Positions 18,746 to 26,972 of a stretch of 64,000 bases of DNA are shown piece by piece. This stretch comes from Pseudoxanthomonas composti (GTDB taxonomy: Bacteria > Pseudomonadota > Gammaproteobacteria > Xanthomonadales > Xanthomonadaceae). The DNA lies in NCBI RefSeq assembly GCF_004122095.1, contig NZ_SAWZ01000001.1, positions 496,001 through 560,000 of the forward strand, written 5' to 3'. The position numbers and the translations under genes are program-made. The notes under the pieces were generated by a model. The model was not told where the DNA came from, did not search any database, and saw only the letters and a list, made by a program, of their open reading frames with translations. Numbering within the stretch: position 1 is the first letter of the stretch; each line of letters opens with the position of its first letter.

Positions 18746-19285
18746 ATGAGCAGCTACTGCGACTTCGCCCCCGGCCACCCGGTGCACGGTGCCTACCACG
18801 ACACCGAGTACGGCTTCCCGCAGCGGGAGGAATCGGTGCTGTTCGAGCGCCTGCTGCTGGAGATCAACCAGGCCGGCCTGTCCTGGGAGACCATCCTGAG
18901 GAAGCGCGACGGGTTCCGCCGGGCCTATTCGGCATTCGATGTCGATGCCGTCGCCGCCTATGGCCAGGCCGATCGCGACCGGCTCATGGCCGACGCCGGG
19001 ATCATCCGCAACCGGCTCAAGATCGAGGCGGCCATCCATAACGCCCAGGTCATCCAGGGCCTGCGCGCCTCCCACGGCGGCTTTGCCGCGTGGCTGGACG
19101 CCCACCATCCGCTGGACAAGGCCGGCTGGGTGAAGCTGTTCAAGAAGACCTTCCGCTTCACCGGGGGCGAGATCACCGGCGAGTTCCTGATGAGCCTGGG
19201 CTACCTGCCGGGCGCGCATCACGCCGACTGCCCGGTGTACACGCGCCTGCTGGCCATGGCCCCGCCATGGCGGGGCGGCGGCTGA
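18746..19285 (+). CDS. tag: DNA-3-methyladenine glycosylase I
   Basis: This base-excision repair enzyme removes 3-methyladenine from DNA. At 179 residues it is of normal length. The zinc ligands match E. coli Tag: C5 in SYCDF, H18 in GAYHDTEYG, and H158/H159 with C162 in GAHHADCP. The [17 protein letters not shown] segment and [16 protein letters not shown] are typical of the family. The start at 18746 follows a weak Shine-Dalgarno. The gene stands alone, divergent from yqgE, with a 12-bp inverted repeat in the gap. Confidence 0.97.
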   Translation: MSSYCDFAPGHPVHGAYHDTEYGFPQREESVLFERLLLEINQAGLSWETILRKRDGFRRAYSAFDVDAVAAYGQADRDRLMADAGIIRNRLKIEAAIHNAQVIQGLRASHGGFAAWLDAHHPLDKAGWVKLFKKTFRFTGGEITGEFLMSLGYLPGAHHADCPVYTRLLAMAPPWRGGG

Positions 19286-19890
19286 GCGCGGAGATGGTGC
19301 GCGGTTGAGGGCTCGGCGTGACGGTCACGCCTGCGCCCACGAGCCCGCAGCGTGGGGAGCCTGCTCTGCCGGACCGGCCTCGCTGACTGGCACGCTTCCG
19401 GCGTGGGCAAGCCGGACCTCCTTCCACCCGGACCGGGATGGTGCCGGTGCCTCTGGCCGGCGGCATGCGCAGGACGCGTGCGCCGGAAGGCAGGCCGTCT
19501 GTGCCCGCCATCATCCCGGAGGCTGCGTTCACGCATCGCTTCGACACCTCCGAAAGCCATGCGCGGCTCGGCACTGGCCTTGCTCGCCAGTGCAACGCTC
19601 TCCCGCGCGCGGCGCCTCAGATCCGCTGCATTGCGCGGGGTGCGGGTGTCGGGTGCGTGAGGCAAATTTTTCCTGGCCGGGACAGGGCCCACGGACGAGC
19701 GCGTGTGACGCCATAGATCGGACGGCCTGACAGGAAGGCGCAGCCCCATTCGCCGGAGCGAAGTCTCAAGGCTGCCACCAGGCAGCGATCCAAGCCTGCC
19801 CGGGAATCTGTCATCCATGCCACTCGCACCCTCGCCCTGCCGCGCCCAGCACCTGCCGATGACAGCGGCTTACAGGGCCGCCCGCACGCT
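19286..19890. other. Long intergenic region with no gene seen
   Basis: About 600 bases separate tag and the DUF72 gene. Frames on both strands have coding-like GC but no ribosome-binding site or recognisable product, and I reject them. A short stem (CTGCCACCAGGCAG, about 19774-19787) lies near the right end. I cannot assign an RNA gene or regulator. Confidence 0.4.
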
Positions 19891-20799
19891 ATGACCATGT
19901 CCATCCGCATCGGCATTTCCGGCTGGCGCTACCCGCGGTGGCGCGGCCGCTTCTATCCTCAGGGGCTGCCGCAACGCGCGGAGCTCGAATACGCCTCACG
20001 CTGCTTCCCCAGCATCGAGCTCAACGGCTCGTTCTACTCGCTGCAGCGTCCGCAGAGCTGGCAGGCCTGGCACGACGCCACGCCGGCGCGCTTTGTGTTC
20101 GCGGTGAAGGGCCCGCGCTTCATCACCCATACCAAGCGGCTGCGCGACTGCGGCACGCCTTTGGCGAACTTCTTCGCCTCCGGCCTGCTCGCCCTGGGCC
20201 CGAAACTCGGCCCCTTGCTCTGGCAACTGCCGCCGACGTTGAAGTTCGACGCCGCGCTATTGGAGGAATTCCTTGCACTGCTGCCGCGTAACGTCGAACA
20301 GGCAGCCGCGCTGGCCAGGCGCCGCGACACTGCGTTGATGCGCGGTCGCAGCGTCCTGGCGGCTGAGGGCCGGCGTCGGATCCGCCACGCCCTGGAGGTG
20401 CGTCACGACAGCTTCCTCGATGCGGAATTCATCGCGCTGCTGCGGCGCCACCGGGTCGGGCTGGTGGTGGCCGATGCGGCCAGCCGCTATCCGCTGATGG
20501 AGGACGTGACGGCGGACTTCGTTTATCTGCGCCTGCACGGCGATGCCGAGCTGTATGCCAGCGGCTATGGCGACGCGGCGCTGGCGCGGTGGGCGCGCAA
20601 GATCACGCGATGGACCGAAGGCGGGGAACCGGACGATGCCGCGCGCCATGCCCCCAAGGCACCGGCGCGCACCCGGCGGGACGTGTATTGCTACTTCGAC
20701 AACGACATGAAGGTACACGCGCCCTTCGATGCGGCCGGATTGATGGAACGCCTCGGGCAGCGGCCCATGCGTCCTACAGACTTGGCGACGAGATCCTAG
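19891..20799 (+). CDS. DUF72 (YecE-like) family protein
   Basis: This 302-residue soluble protein of the DUF72 family has a TIM-barrel-like fold. The opening RIGISGWRYPRWRGRFYP, the segment IELNGSFYSLQRPQSW, FVFAVKGPRFITH, ALEVRHDSF and the late YCYFDNDMKVHAPFDA are diagnostic. The biochemical activity of the family is not established. The E. coli member is YecE. A second ATG two codons in (19897) may be the true start. No neighbours inform its role. Confidence 0.9.
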   Translation: MTMSIRIGISGWRYPRWRGRFYPQGLPQRAELEYASRCFPSIELNGSFYSLQRPQSWQAWHDATPARFVFAVKGPRFITHTKRLRDCGTPLANFFASGLLALGPKLGPLLWQLPPTLKFDAALLEEFLALLPRNVEQAAALARRRDTALMRGRSVLAAEGRRRIRHALEVRHDSFLDAEFIALLRRHRVGLVVADAASRYPLMEDVTADFVYLRLHGDAELYASGYGDAALARWARKITRWTEGGEPDDAARHAPKAPARTRRDVYCYFDNDMKVHAPFDAAGLMERLGQRPMRPTDLATRS

Positions 20800-20892
20800 G
20801 GCGCTGCCCGGCCTGTTGCGATCACTCAAAGGCTGGTTTCGAAAAGACCCGTCAGGAGCAAAGCGTGGCAGCCAGTGGTGGGAGCGGATTTT

Positions 20893-20960
20893 GTGGGAGC
20901 GGCTTCAGCCGCGAAGTGGACTTCCCAGGAATGCCCCTTCGCGGCTGAAGCCGCTCCCAC
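20893..20960. repeat. REP-like palindrome
   Basis: GTGGGAGCGGCTTCAGCCGC and its inverted complement enclose a core around CTTCCCAGGAATGCCC. Upstream, TGGTGGGAGCGG at about 20877 is a partial third arm. It lies between the DUF72 gene and the YitT-family gene, which converge here. Confidence 0.9.
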
Positions 20961-21039
20961 AAGAATCCGCCTCCACCAAGCCGCCGGTGCGAGACAAGTT
21001 TTCATGAGGTCGCTTGCAACCCGGCCCCTGCAGCCTTGC

Positions 21040-21828
21040 TCAAACACCCATGTAGCGATGCGGGCGATGGTTGAACATCAGCACCAGGCTCAACATCAGC
21101 GCGCCCAGCGCCGAGTACAGCACCTTGGAAGGCGCCAGGGTGAAACACGCCACGCACATCAGCGCCGCGTCGAAGCTCATCTGCACCTTGCCCGCGCTGA
21201 TGCCGCGCGTGCGCTGCAGGTACACCGCCAGGATGCCGACACCGCCCAGGCTGGCGTGGTGGCGGATGAAGAACAGGATGCCCAACCCCACCAGCGCCCC
21301 GCCGACCACGGCCGAGTACAGCGAGGCCATGTGACCGTAGTCGGCCCAGCGCGGCAGCAGGTCGGTCAGCACGCCGCAGGCGCCCACGGCGGCGAAGGTC
21401 TTGAGCGTGAACTCCCAGCCCATGCGCCGCACCGACAGCCAGTAGAACGGCAGGTTGACCAGCACGAACATCAGGCCGAAGTTCCAGCCGAAGGCGTAAT
21501 GCGTCAGGAAGGCCACCCCCGCCATGCCGCCGATCATCAGCCCGCCCTTGGCGAACACCGCCAATCCCATGGACGCCACCAGCGTGGCCAGCACCATGCC
21601 TTGCACGTCCTCGGCGATGGAGTGGTGGAAGGCGCGATCGTCGACCCCGGTGCCTTCCGAGTCCGGCGCCGGCGTCAGCGGACCGGAGGTCACCACCACG
21701 CCCGGCGGCGAGTGGTCGGCACCGCCGTCGTCCAGGCCGATTTCCGGCGCAGGCACGCCCGGGGAGGAATCTTCGGTAGGCGTTCGGGAAGTCGGCACGG
21801 CGGCGGCAGGCGTTGGGGGCGCGGGCAT
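21040..21828 (-). CDS. YitT-family membrane protein
   Basis: This 262-residue protein has a Pro/Gly/Asp-rich hydrophilic N-terminus (about 70 residues, predicted disordered) followed by five or six membrane helices. The core sequence, with FAKGGLMIGGMAGVAFL, an aromatic NLPFYWLSVRRMG and the loop FFIRHHASLGGVGILA, matches the YitT/DUF161 family of inner-membrane proteins of unknown transport or signalling role. The acidic N-terminal extension is not typical of the family. It converges on a DUF72 gene at a REP palindrome. There is no clear Shine-Dalgarno at 21828, and an internal start is possible. Confidence 0.82.
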   Translation of the reverse strand: MPAPPTPAAAVPTSRTPTEDSSPGVPAPEIGLDDGGADHSPPGVVVTSGPLTPAPDSEGTGVDDRAFHHSIAEDVQGMVLATLVASMGLAVFAKGGLMIGGMAGVAFLTHYAFGWNFGLMFVLVNLPFYWLSVRRMGWEFTLKTFAAVGACGVLTDLLPRWADYGHMASLYSAVVGGALVGLGILFFIRHHASLGGVGILAVYLQRTRGISAGKVQMSFDAALMCVACFTLAPSKVLYSALGALMLSLVLMFNHRPHRYMGV

Positions 21829-21896
21829 TCTACCGGCCGCCCCACGCGTCAGTCACAACTGAAACCGAATCGACGCCGGTAAACCGCTCAGGTCCA

Positions 21897-21924
21897 ACGA
21901 AAACGGCCGCCCAAAGGGCGGCCG
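21897..21924 (-). terminator. Rho-independent terminator of the pilT-pilU unit
   Basis: On the minus strand a 9-bp stem CGGCCGCCC/GGGCGGCCG with a 3-base loop is followed by TTTTCGTT. It lies 27 bases after the pilU stop and is the clearest intrinsic terminator in the window. Confidence 0.85.
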
Positions 21925-21950
21925 CGAATCGGGCTGGCGCGACGGCGCGC

Positions 21951-23081
21951 TCAACGCACCTCGGCCACTTCCACCCCATCCAGGCCCTGGGCCAGGGTCT
22001 TGGCATCGCCGCCCTGGGCCAGCTTGATGCGCAGGCGCACCTCGTTCTGCGAGTCGGCGTGGCGCAGGGCCTCGTCGTAGCTGATCTCGCCGGCCTGGTA
22101 GAGCTCGAACAGGCTCTGGTCGAAGGTCCGCATGCCCAGGTTGGTGGATTCCTTCATCACTTCCTTGAGCTTGTGGATCTCGCCCTCGCGGATGTAGTCC
22201 TGGATCAGCGGCGTGCCCAGCATGATCTCCATCGCCACCCGGCGCCCCTTGCCGTCGGGCGTGGGCACCAGCTGCTGGGCGACCACGCCGCGCAGGTTGA
22301 GCGACAGGTCCATCAGCAGCTGGTTGCGGCGGTCTTCCGGGAAGAAGTTGATGATGCGGTCCATCGCCTGGTTGGCGTTGTTGGCGTGCAGGGTGCACAG
22401 CACCAGGTGGCCGGTTTCGGCGAAGGAGATGGCGTGGTCCATGCCCTCGCGGGTGCGCACCTCGCCGATCATGATCACGTCGGGGGCCTGGCGCAGGGTG
22501 TTCTTCAGCGCCGCTTCCCAGCTGTCGGTGTCGATGCCGACCTCGCGCTGGGTGATGATGCAGCCCTCGTGCTTGTGCACGAACTCGATCGGGTCCTCGA
22601 TGGTGATGATGTGGCCGGTCGAGTTCTGGTTGCGGTAGCCGATCATCGCCGCCAGCGAGGTCGACTTGCCGGTGCCGGTGGCGCCGACGAAGATGATGAT
22701 GCCGCGCTTGGTCATGGCCAGCGTTTTGATCACCGGCGGCAGGTTCAGCTCATCGACCGAGGGAATGCGCGATTCGATCCGGCGCAGCACCATGCCGACC
22801 TGGTTGCGCTGGTAGAAGCAACTGACACGGAAACGGCCCACGCTGGCCACGCCGATGGCGAAGTTGCACTCGTGGGTCTTCTCGAACTCCTCGCGCTGGG
22901 CCGGGGTCATCACGTTGAGCACCAGGTCGCGCGACTGCTGCGGCGTCAGCGGCGTCTGCGTGATCGGCGAGAGCCGCCCATGCACCTTGATCGAAGGCGG
23001 CATGCCGGCGGTGATGAACAGGTCCGACGCCTTCTGGTGCGCCATCAGTTTCAGGAACGAGGTGAAGTCGATGGTGCTCAT
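21951..23081 (-). CDS. pilU: Type IV pilus retraction ATPase PilU
   Basis: This is a PilT-like hexameric ATPase of the type IV pilus, which helps depolymerise pilin and drive twitching. At 376 residues it is longer than PilT, with a C-terminal extension, as PilU usually is. Walker A GATGTGKST is at about residues 133-141. Also present are the Asp box around IITIEDPIEFVHKHEG, Walker B VIMIGEVRTREGM and the His box CTLHANNANQAMDRII. The start at 23081 is preceded by GGAG. It follows pilT in the same direction with a 121-base gap of simple repeats, and a strong terminator ends the unit. Confidence 0.96.
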   Translation of the reverse strand: MSTIDFTSFLKLMAHQKASDLFITAGMPPSIKVHGRLSPITQTPLTPQQSRDLVLNVMTPAQREEFEKTHECNFAIGVASVGRFRVSCFYQRNQVGMVLRRIESRIPSVDELNLPPVIKTLAMTKRGIIIFVGATGTGKSTSLAAMIGYRNQNSTGHIITIEDPIEFVHKHEGCIITQREVGIDTDSWEAALKNTLRQAPDVIMIGEVRTREGMDHAISFAETGHLVLCTLHANNANQAMDRIINFFPEDRRNQLLMDLSLNLRGVVAQQLVPTPDGKGRRVAMEIMLGTPLIQDYIREGEIHKLKEVMKESTNLGMRTFDQSLFELYQAGEISYDEALRHADSQNEVRLRIKLAQGGDAKTLAQGLDGVEVAEVR

Positions 23082-23097
23082 GGTGTGCTCCTTGGGA

Positions 23098-23201
23098 GCC
23101 GGGATGAGGGATGCGGGATGAGGGGATTGCTAAGAGCGGGCGGATCAGGGATCGATGAGAGACCGCTTCCGCGAATCCCCAATCCCCAATCCCGAATCCC
23201 C
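23098..23201. repeat. Heptad simple repeats between pilT and pilU
   Basis: A G-rich arm of GGGATGN units (about 23098-23127) is followed by a C-rich array of AATCCCC units (23173-23201, four units). The arms are roughly complementary. The array fills the gap between pilT and pilU and is the second heptad-type repeat pair in the window, after the one next to pyrB. Confidence 0.7.
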
Positions 23202-23202
23202 G

Positions 23203-24240
23203 CTACTCGAACATCCGCTTGTCCTTGGCGTACTCGCGGGCCTGGTTGCGCGTGATCAGGCTGCGCTTGACCAGGTCCTGCAGATGCTGGTCAAGCGTCT
23301 GCATGCCCATCTGCTGGCCGGTCTGGATGGCCGAATACATCTGCGCCACCTTGTCCTCGCGGATCAGGTTGCGGATGGCCGGGGTGCCGACCATGATTTC
23401 CCAGGCCGCGGTGCGGCCACCGCCGACCTTCTTCAGCAGCGCCTGCGAGATCACCGCGCGCAGCGACTCGGACAGCATCGAGCGCACCATCGGCTTTTCG
23501 CCGACGGGGAACACGTCGATGATGCGGTCGATGGTCTTGGCCGCCGAGCTGGTGTGCAGGGTGCCGAACACCAGGTGGCCGGTTTCCGCGGCGGTCAGCG
23601 CCAGGCGGATGGTCTCCAGGTCGCGCAATTCGCCCACCAGGATGATGTCCGGGTCTTCACGCAGGGCCGAGCGCAGCGCCTCGTTGAAGCCGTGGGTGTC
23701 GCGATGCACCTCGCGCTGGTTGATCAGGCACTTCTGCGAGGTATGCACGAATTCGATCGGGTCCTCGACGGTGAGGATGTGGCCGTATTCGTTCTTGTTG
23801 ATGTAGTCGATCATCGCCGCCAGCGTGGTCGACTTGCCCGAGCCGGTCGGGCCGGTCACCAGGATCAGGCCCTGCGGTTGGTCGATGAGCTGGCGAAAAA
23901 TCGGCGGCGTGTTCAGGTCCTCCAGGGTCAGCACTTCCGAGGGAATCGTGCGGAAGACCGCGCCGGCGCCACGGTTCTGGTTGAAGGCGTTGACGCGGAA
24001 GCGCGCCAGCGAGGGAATCTCGAAGGAGAAATCGACCTCGAGGAATTCCTCGTAATCGCGGCGCTGCTTGTCCGACATGATGTCGTAGACCAGTGCATGC
24101 ACCTGCTTGTGGTCCAGGGCCGGGATGTTGATGCGACGCACGTCGCCATCGACGCGGATCATCGGCGGCAGGCCGGCGGACAGGTGCAGGTCCGATGCCT
24201 TGTTCTTGACCGAGAACGCCAACAGTTCGGCGATATCCAT
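23203..24240 (-). CDS. pilT: Type IV pilus retraction ATPase PilT
   Basis: This is the main retraction motor of the type IV pilus, a cytoplasmic hexameric ATPase. At 345 residues it has canonical length. The N-terminal PAS-like domain begins MDIAELLAFSVKNKASDLHLS. Walker A GPTGSGKST is at 130-138. The Asp box ILTVEDPIEFVH, Walker B ILVGELRD and His box GTLHTSSAAKTIDRIIDVFP follow, and the AIRNLIRE segment is intact. GGGGGAAG seven bases before the ATG at 24240 rejects the longer frame to 24390. It is divergent from yggS-proC, a conserved arrangement, and precedes pilU. Confidence 0.97.
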   Translation of the reverse strand: MDIAELLAFSVKNKASDLHLSAGLPPMIRVDGDVRRINIPALDHKQVHALVYDIMSDKQRRDYEEFLEVDFSFEIPSLARFRVNAFNQNRGAGAVFRTIPSEVLTLEDLNTPPIFRQLIDQPQGLILVTGPTGSGKSTTLAAMIDYINKNEYGHILTVEDPIEFVHTSQKCLINQREVHRDTHGFNEALRSALREDPDIILVGELRDLETIRLALTAAETGHLVFGTLHTSSAAKTIDRIIDVFPVGEKPMVRSMLSESLRAVISQALLKKVGGGRTAAWEIMVGTPAIRNLIREDKVAQMYSAIQTGQQMGMQTLDQHLQDLVKRSLITRNQAREYAKDKRMFE

Positions 24241-24333
24241 GCGCGTACTTCCCCCGATTGCGACTAAGTGTGGTAAGGCAGTTCCCCGGACGGCAGTATA
24301 CGCGGTTCCACCAGATTCAAAGGGTGCCGCCCC

Positions 24334-25017
24334 ATGCTCGCCGAGCGCTACGCCCAGACCCTGCAAAGGCTGCAGAACGACGCGGCCCATGCTGAACGCG
24401 CCGCGCCCTCACTGCTCGCCGTGTCCAAGACGCAGCCGGCCGAGGCGGTCGCTGAACTGGCCGCCGCCGGACAGCGCGCGTTCGGTGAGAACTACGTGCA
24501 GGAAGCCCAACAAAAGATCATCGGCCTGCGCACGCTCGGACTTGAGTGGCATCTGATCGGCCACCTGCAATCCAACAAGGCCGCCCTGGCCGCCGAGCTG
24601 TTCGACTGGGTGCAGAGCGTGGACCGGCCCAAGCTGGTCCAGGCGCTGGCCACGGCGCGCGCGCCCTCGCAGCCGCCGCTGAACGTGCTGATCCAGGTGA
24701 ACGTGGACGGCGAGCCGGGCAAGCAGGGCTGCAGCCCGGCGGACGTGCCGGTCTTGGCCGCAGCGATCGGCCGCCATGCCACGCTGAAGCTGCGCGGGCT
24801 GATGGCGATTCCAACCCCGCATGAGGCACTGGAAGCGCGCCGCCCCGCCTTCCGCGCGATGAAGGCCCTGTTCGATCAGCTGCGCCAGGACGCCCCGCAC
24901 GTGGACACGCTGTCCATGGGCATGAGCGATGATGCCGCCCTGGCCATCGCCGAGGGCGCCACGATGGTGCGCATCGGCACCGCCCTGTTCGGCGCCCGTC
25001 CGCGCAAGCCCGATTGA
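24334..25017 (+). CDS. yggS: PLP homeostasis protein (YggS/PLPBP family)
   Basis: This 227-residue protein binds pyridoxal phosphate and helps balance vitamin B6 and amino-acid pools. It has no known enzymatic activity. PLP-binding K32 is in LLAVSKTQ, followed by GENYVQEA, WHLIGHLQSNK, the QVNVDGEPGKQG segment, a SMGMSDD motif that usually contacts the phosphate, and a C-terminal RIGTALFG. It is normal family length. The gene is followed 31 bases later by proC, the usual gammaproteobacterial pairing, and is divergent from pilT. Confidence 0.96.
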   Translation: MLAERYAQTLQRLQNDAAHAERAAPSLLAVSKTQPAEAVAELAAAGQRAFGENYVQEAQQKIIGLRTLGLEWHLIGHLQSNKAALAAELFDWVQSVDRPKLVQALATARAPSQPPLNVLIQVNVDGEPGKQGCSPADVPVLAAAIGRHATLKLRGLMAIPTPHEALEARRPAFRAMKALFDQLRQDAPHVDTLSMGMSDDAALAIAEGATMVRIGTALFGARPRKPD

Positions 25018-25048
25018 CCCGACATTCCAACGCCAAAAGGCATTCCGC

Positions 25049-25873
25049 ATGACTTCGATTTCCCGCGTCGCCTTCATCGGCGGCGGCAACATGGCCCGCA
25101 GCCTGATCGGCGGCCTGATCGCGCGCGGCATTCCGGCCGACCGGATCACCGTGGCCGAACCGGTGCCGGCGCTGCGCCAGGCGCTGGCCGATGACTTCGG
25201 CGTGGCCGTGCATGACGATGCCAGCGCCGCGGTGGCCGAGGCGGGCCTGTGGATGATGGCGGTCAAGCCGCAGGTCATGCGCGAGGTCTGCAGCCACCTG
25301 GCGGCCACGGCGCAGTCCACGCGCCCGCTGGTGGTGTCCATCGCCGCCGGCATCACTGCCGAACAGCTGGACCGCTGGCTGGGCGGCGATGCGGCCATTG
25401 TGCGCGCCATGCCCAACACCCCCGCCCTGCTGGGTGCGGGGGTGACCGGCCTGTACGCCAACGCGCGCGTCGACCTGGAGGGCCGCGCGCAGGCCGAGGA
25501 GCTGCTCAGCAGCGCCGGCAAGACCGTGTGGGTGGCCGACGAGGCGCTGATGGATGCGGTCACCGGCGTGTCCGGCAGCGGCCCGGCCTATGTCTTCCTG
25601 TTGGCCGAAGCCATGGAGGCCGCAGCCCTGGCGCAGGGCCTGCCCGCAGAAGCCGCGCGCACCCTGGTGCAGGAGACCGTGCTGGGCGCCGCGCGCATGC
25701 TGACCGAGGCCGGCGAGGCCCCGGCCGAGCTGCGCCGCCGCGTGACTTCGCCCGGCGGCACCACCCAGGCGGCGGTCGAGACCTTCCAGGCCGGGGGCTT
25801 CGAGACCCTGGTCGGCCAGGCCATCGCCGCGGCCACCCGCCGCGGCGGCGAGCTGTCGGCAGCCAACGACTGA
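25049..25873 (+). CDS. proC: Pyrroline-5-carboxylate reductase
   Basis: This enzyme catalyses the last step of proline synthesis, reducing pyrroline-5-carboxylate with NAD(P)H. At 274 residues it is of standard length. A Rossmann nucleotide loop, FIGGGNMARSLIGG, is at the N-terminus, AMPNTPALLGAGVTGLY is in the middle, and GVSGSGPAYVFLLAEAM and VTSPGGTTQAAVE are at the C-terminus. The ATG at 25049 is chosen because the upstream frame extension does not match the family. It is the second gene of yggS-proC. Confidence 0.97.
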   Translation: MTSISRVAFIGGGNMARSLIGGLIARGIPADRITVAEPVPALRQALADDFGVAVHDDASAAVAEAGLWMMAVKPQVMREVCSHLAATAQSTRPLVVSIAAGITAEQLDRWLGGDAAIVRAMPNTPALLGAGVTGLYANARVDLEGRAQAEELLSSAGKTVWVADEALMDAVTGVSGSGPAYVFLLAEAMEAAALAQGLPAEAARTLVQETVLGAARMLTEAGEAPAELRRRVTSPGGTTQAAVETFQAGGFETLVGQAIAAATRRGGELSAAND

Positions 25874-25926
25874 AGCGAATCTCGAATCACCCCACTCCGC
25901 CACAGCTCCGCAGCGTGCATTGCCCT

Positions 25927-26046
25927 GTCGAAGCGGCTGCGGTGGAAGTAATTGCTGTGGCAGCGGCTGCTGTGGAAGTGGCTGCTGTGGCGCCGGCTCT
26001 TATGGCAGCGGCTGTGGTGGCGCCGGCTTTTGTGGGAGCGGGGGGG
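25927..26046 (+). repeat. 15-bp tandem repeat running into a REP palindrome
   Basis: Eight consecutive 15-base units, starting at 25927, 25942, 25957, 25972, 25987, 26002, 26017 and 26032, follow the consensus GTGGMAGCGGCTGCT. The unit resembles the arm of the REP element that begins at 26032 (GTGGGAGCGG), so the array appears to be an expansion of a REP stem. Differences between units are mainly single bases. Confidence 0.85.
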
Positions 26047-26098
26047 GGGGCGAAGGGCCTTCCCGGTAAAGCTCCTTCGCGGCTGAAGCCGCTCCCAC
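26032..26098. repeat. REP-like palindrome with a poly-G left arm
   Basis: The right half is canonical, TTCGCGGCTGAAGCCGCTCC and so on. In the left arm, the CTTCAGCC expected after GTGGGAGCGG is replaced by a run of 11 G (26040-26050). The palindrome is therefore broken in one arm. Confidence 0.85.
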
Positions 26099-26163
26099 GG
26101 AATGCTTCGGGAGTGTTCAAGGTTGCCTGGACCATCACATGCAGCGCATCTCCGACCGGTGAG

Positions 26164-26364
26164 ATGACTTCTACCCGCATCGCTCACTGCCTGGGGCAAT
26201 GCTCGAAGCTCAACAGCGCAGTTGAGGGCGGCAGGGATCACGATCGCTGTTTGGGCTTCATCGTCAGCGTGGAAGCGCTCGGCGACGATCGGACGTATTG
26301 GATGGAGCTGGAATCAGGCCGGGACGCCTTTATCGATCGATTGCTCATGCGGCACATGACCTAG
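26164..26364 (+). CDS. Possible small protein (66 aa), unknown
   Basis: An ATG at 26164 opens a 66-codon frame ending at 26364. The C-terminal part reads like a real protein (SVEALGDDRTYWMELESGRDAFIDRLL), whereas the N-terminal part does not. It lies past the REP and minisatellite region, has no obvious ribosome-binding site, and its base composition is lower in GC than its neighbours. It is either a short acquired gene or a remnant of one. I do not recognise it. Confidence 0.35.
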   Translation: MTSTRIAHCLGQCSKLNSAVEGGRDHDRCLGFIVSVEALGDDRTYWMELESGRDAFIDRLLMRHMT

Positions 26365-26406
26365 TGAGCGTTCGCTTTGGAAGCGACCAGGCATGTGCTG
26401 CAGGTG

Positions 26407-26847
26407 TTACGTGGCCTGCCACCGCTGCGGCCCGTCGCCCTGCCGGGCCAAGGCGTCGCCGGGATTGCTCAGGCGACAGCGCCGCAGCGACAGGCAGCCG
26501 CAGCCGATGCAGTCGGTGAGCTGGTCGCGCAGCTGTTGCAGCGCATGGATGCGCCCGTCCAGTTCAAGCCGCCAGGCCGCGGACATGCGCGCCCATTCTG
26601 CCTTGGTCGGCGTGCGGCCCTCGGGCAGGCTGTCGAAGGCGCGCGCCACCGCTTCCAGCGGCACGCCCACGCGCTGGGCCACGCGGATCACTGCCAGCCG
26701 CCGCAGCACATCGCGCGTGTAGCGGCGCTGGTTGCCGGCGGTGCGCAGGCTGTGGATCAAGCCCTTCTTCTCGTAGAAATGCAGGGCCGACACCGCCAGC
26801 CCGCTGCGCGCGGCCACCTCGCCCACCGTCAGTTCCTGCGCGTGCAT
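26407..26847 (-). CDS. soxR: Redox-sensitive transcriptional activator SoxR
   Basis: SoxR is a MerR-family regulator with a [2Fe-2S] cluster that activates genes when oxidised by redox-cycling agents. At 146 residues it is family length. The winged helix begins [24 protein letters not shown]. The metal-binding cysteines are C113, C116, C118 and C124, spaced Cx2CxCx5C as required. It is divergent from the MFS gene at 26973, and a strong SoxR box lies between them. In non-enteric bacteria SoxR typically controls a few efflux genes directly instead of soxS, and this arrangement fits that pattern. Confidence 0.96.
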   Translation of the reverse strand: MHAQELTVGEVAARSGLAVSALHFYEKKGLIHSLRTAGNQRRYTRDVLRRLAVIRVAQRVGVPLEAVARAFDSLPEGRTPTKAEWARMSAAWRLELDGRIHALQQLRDQLTDCIGCGCLSLRRCRLSNPGDALARQGDGPQRWQAT

Positions 26848-26880
26848 GCCGTCCTCGCCCTGATCTGTACCGCCCTGTTG

Positions 26881-26900
26881 ACCTAAACCTTACTTGAGGT
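26881..26900. promoter_or_regulatory. SoxR box
   Basis: ACCTAAACCTTACTTGAGGT has ACCT and AGGT ends, and its right half (ACTTGAGG) is identical to half of the E. coli soxS operator. It sits in the divergent gap, and TTGACC at 26878-26883 overlaps its left end as a possible -35 of the MFS gene. SoxR should activate the exporter and may autoregulate. Confidence 0.8.
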
Positions 26901-26972
26901 CGCACGCTGGTGTCACCGCGCTGCCGCGCACCGATGCGGCAACGCGCTTCATTCCACAAGGACGCAAACCTC

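Noticed and set aside
19219-19818. A 199-codon minus-strand frame beside tag
   Set aside because: No recognisable product, no ribosome-binding site, and overlaps the end of the intact tag gene.
26140-26364. Small gene after the minisatellite as part of a new system
   Set aside because: Only one end looks protein-like and there is no ribosome-binding site, so I list it as a low-confidence gene and do not build a system on it.
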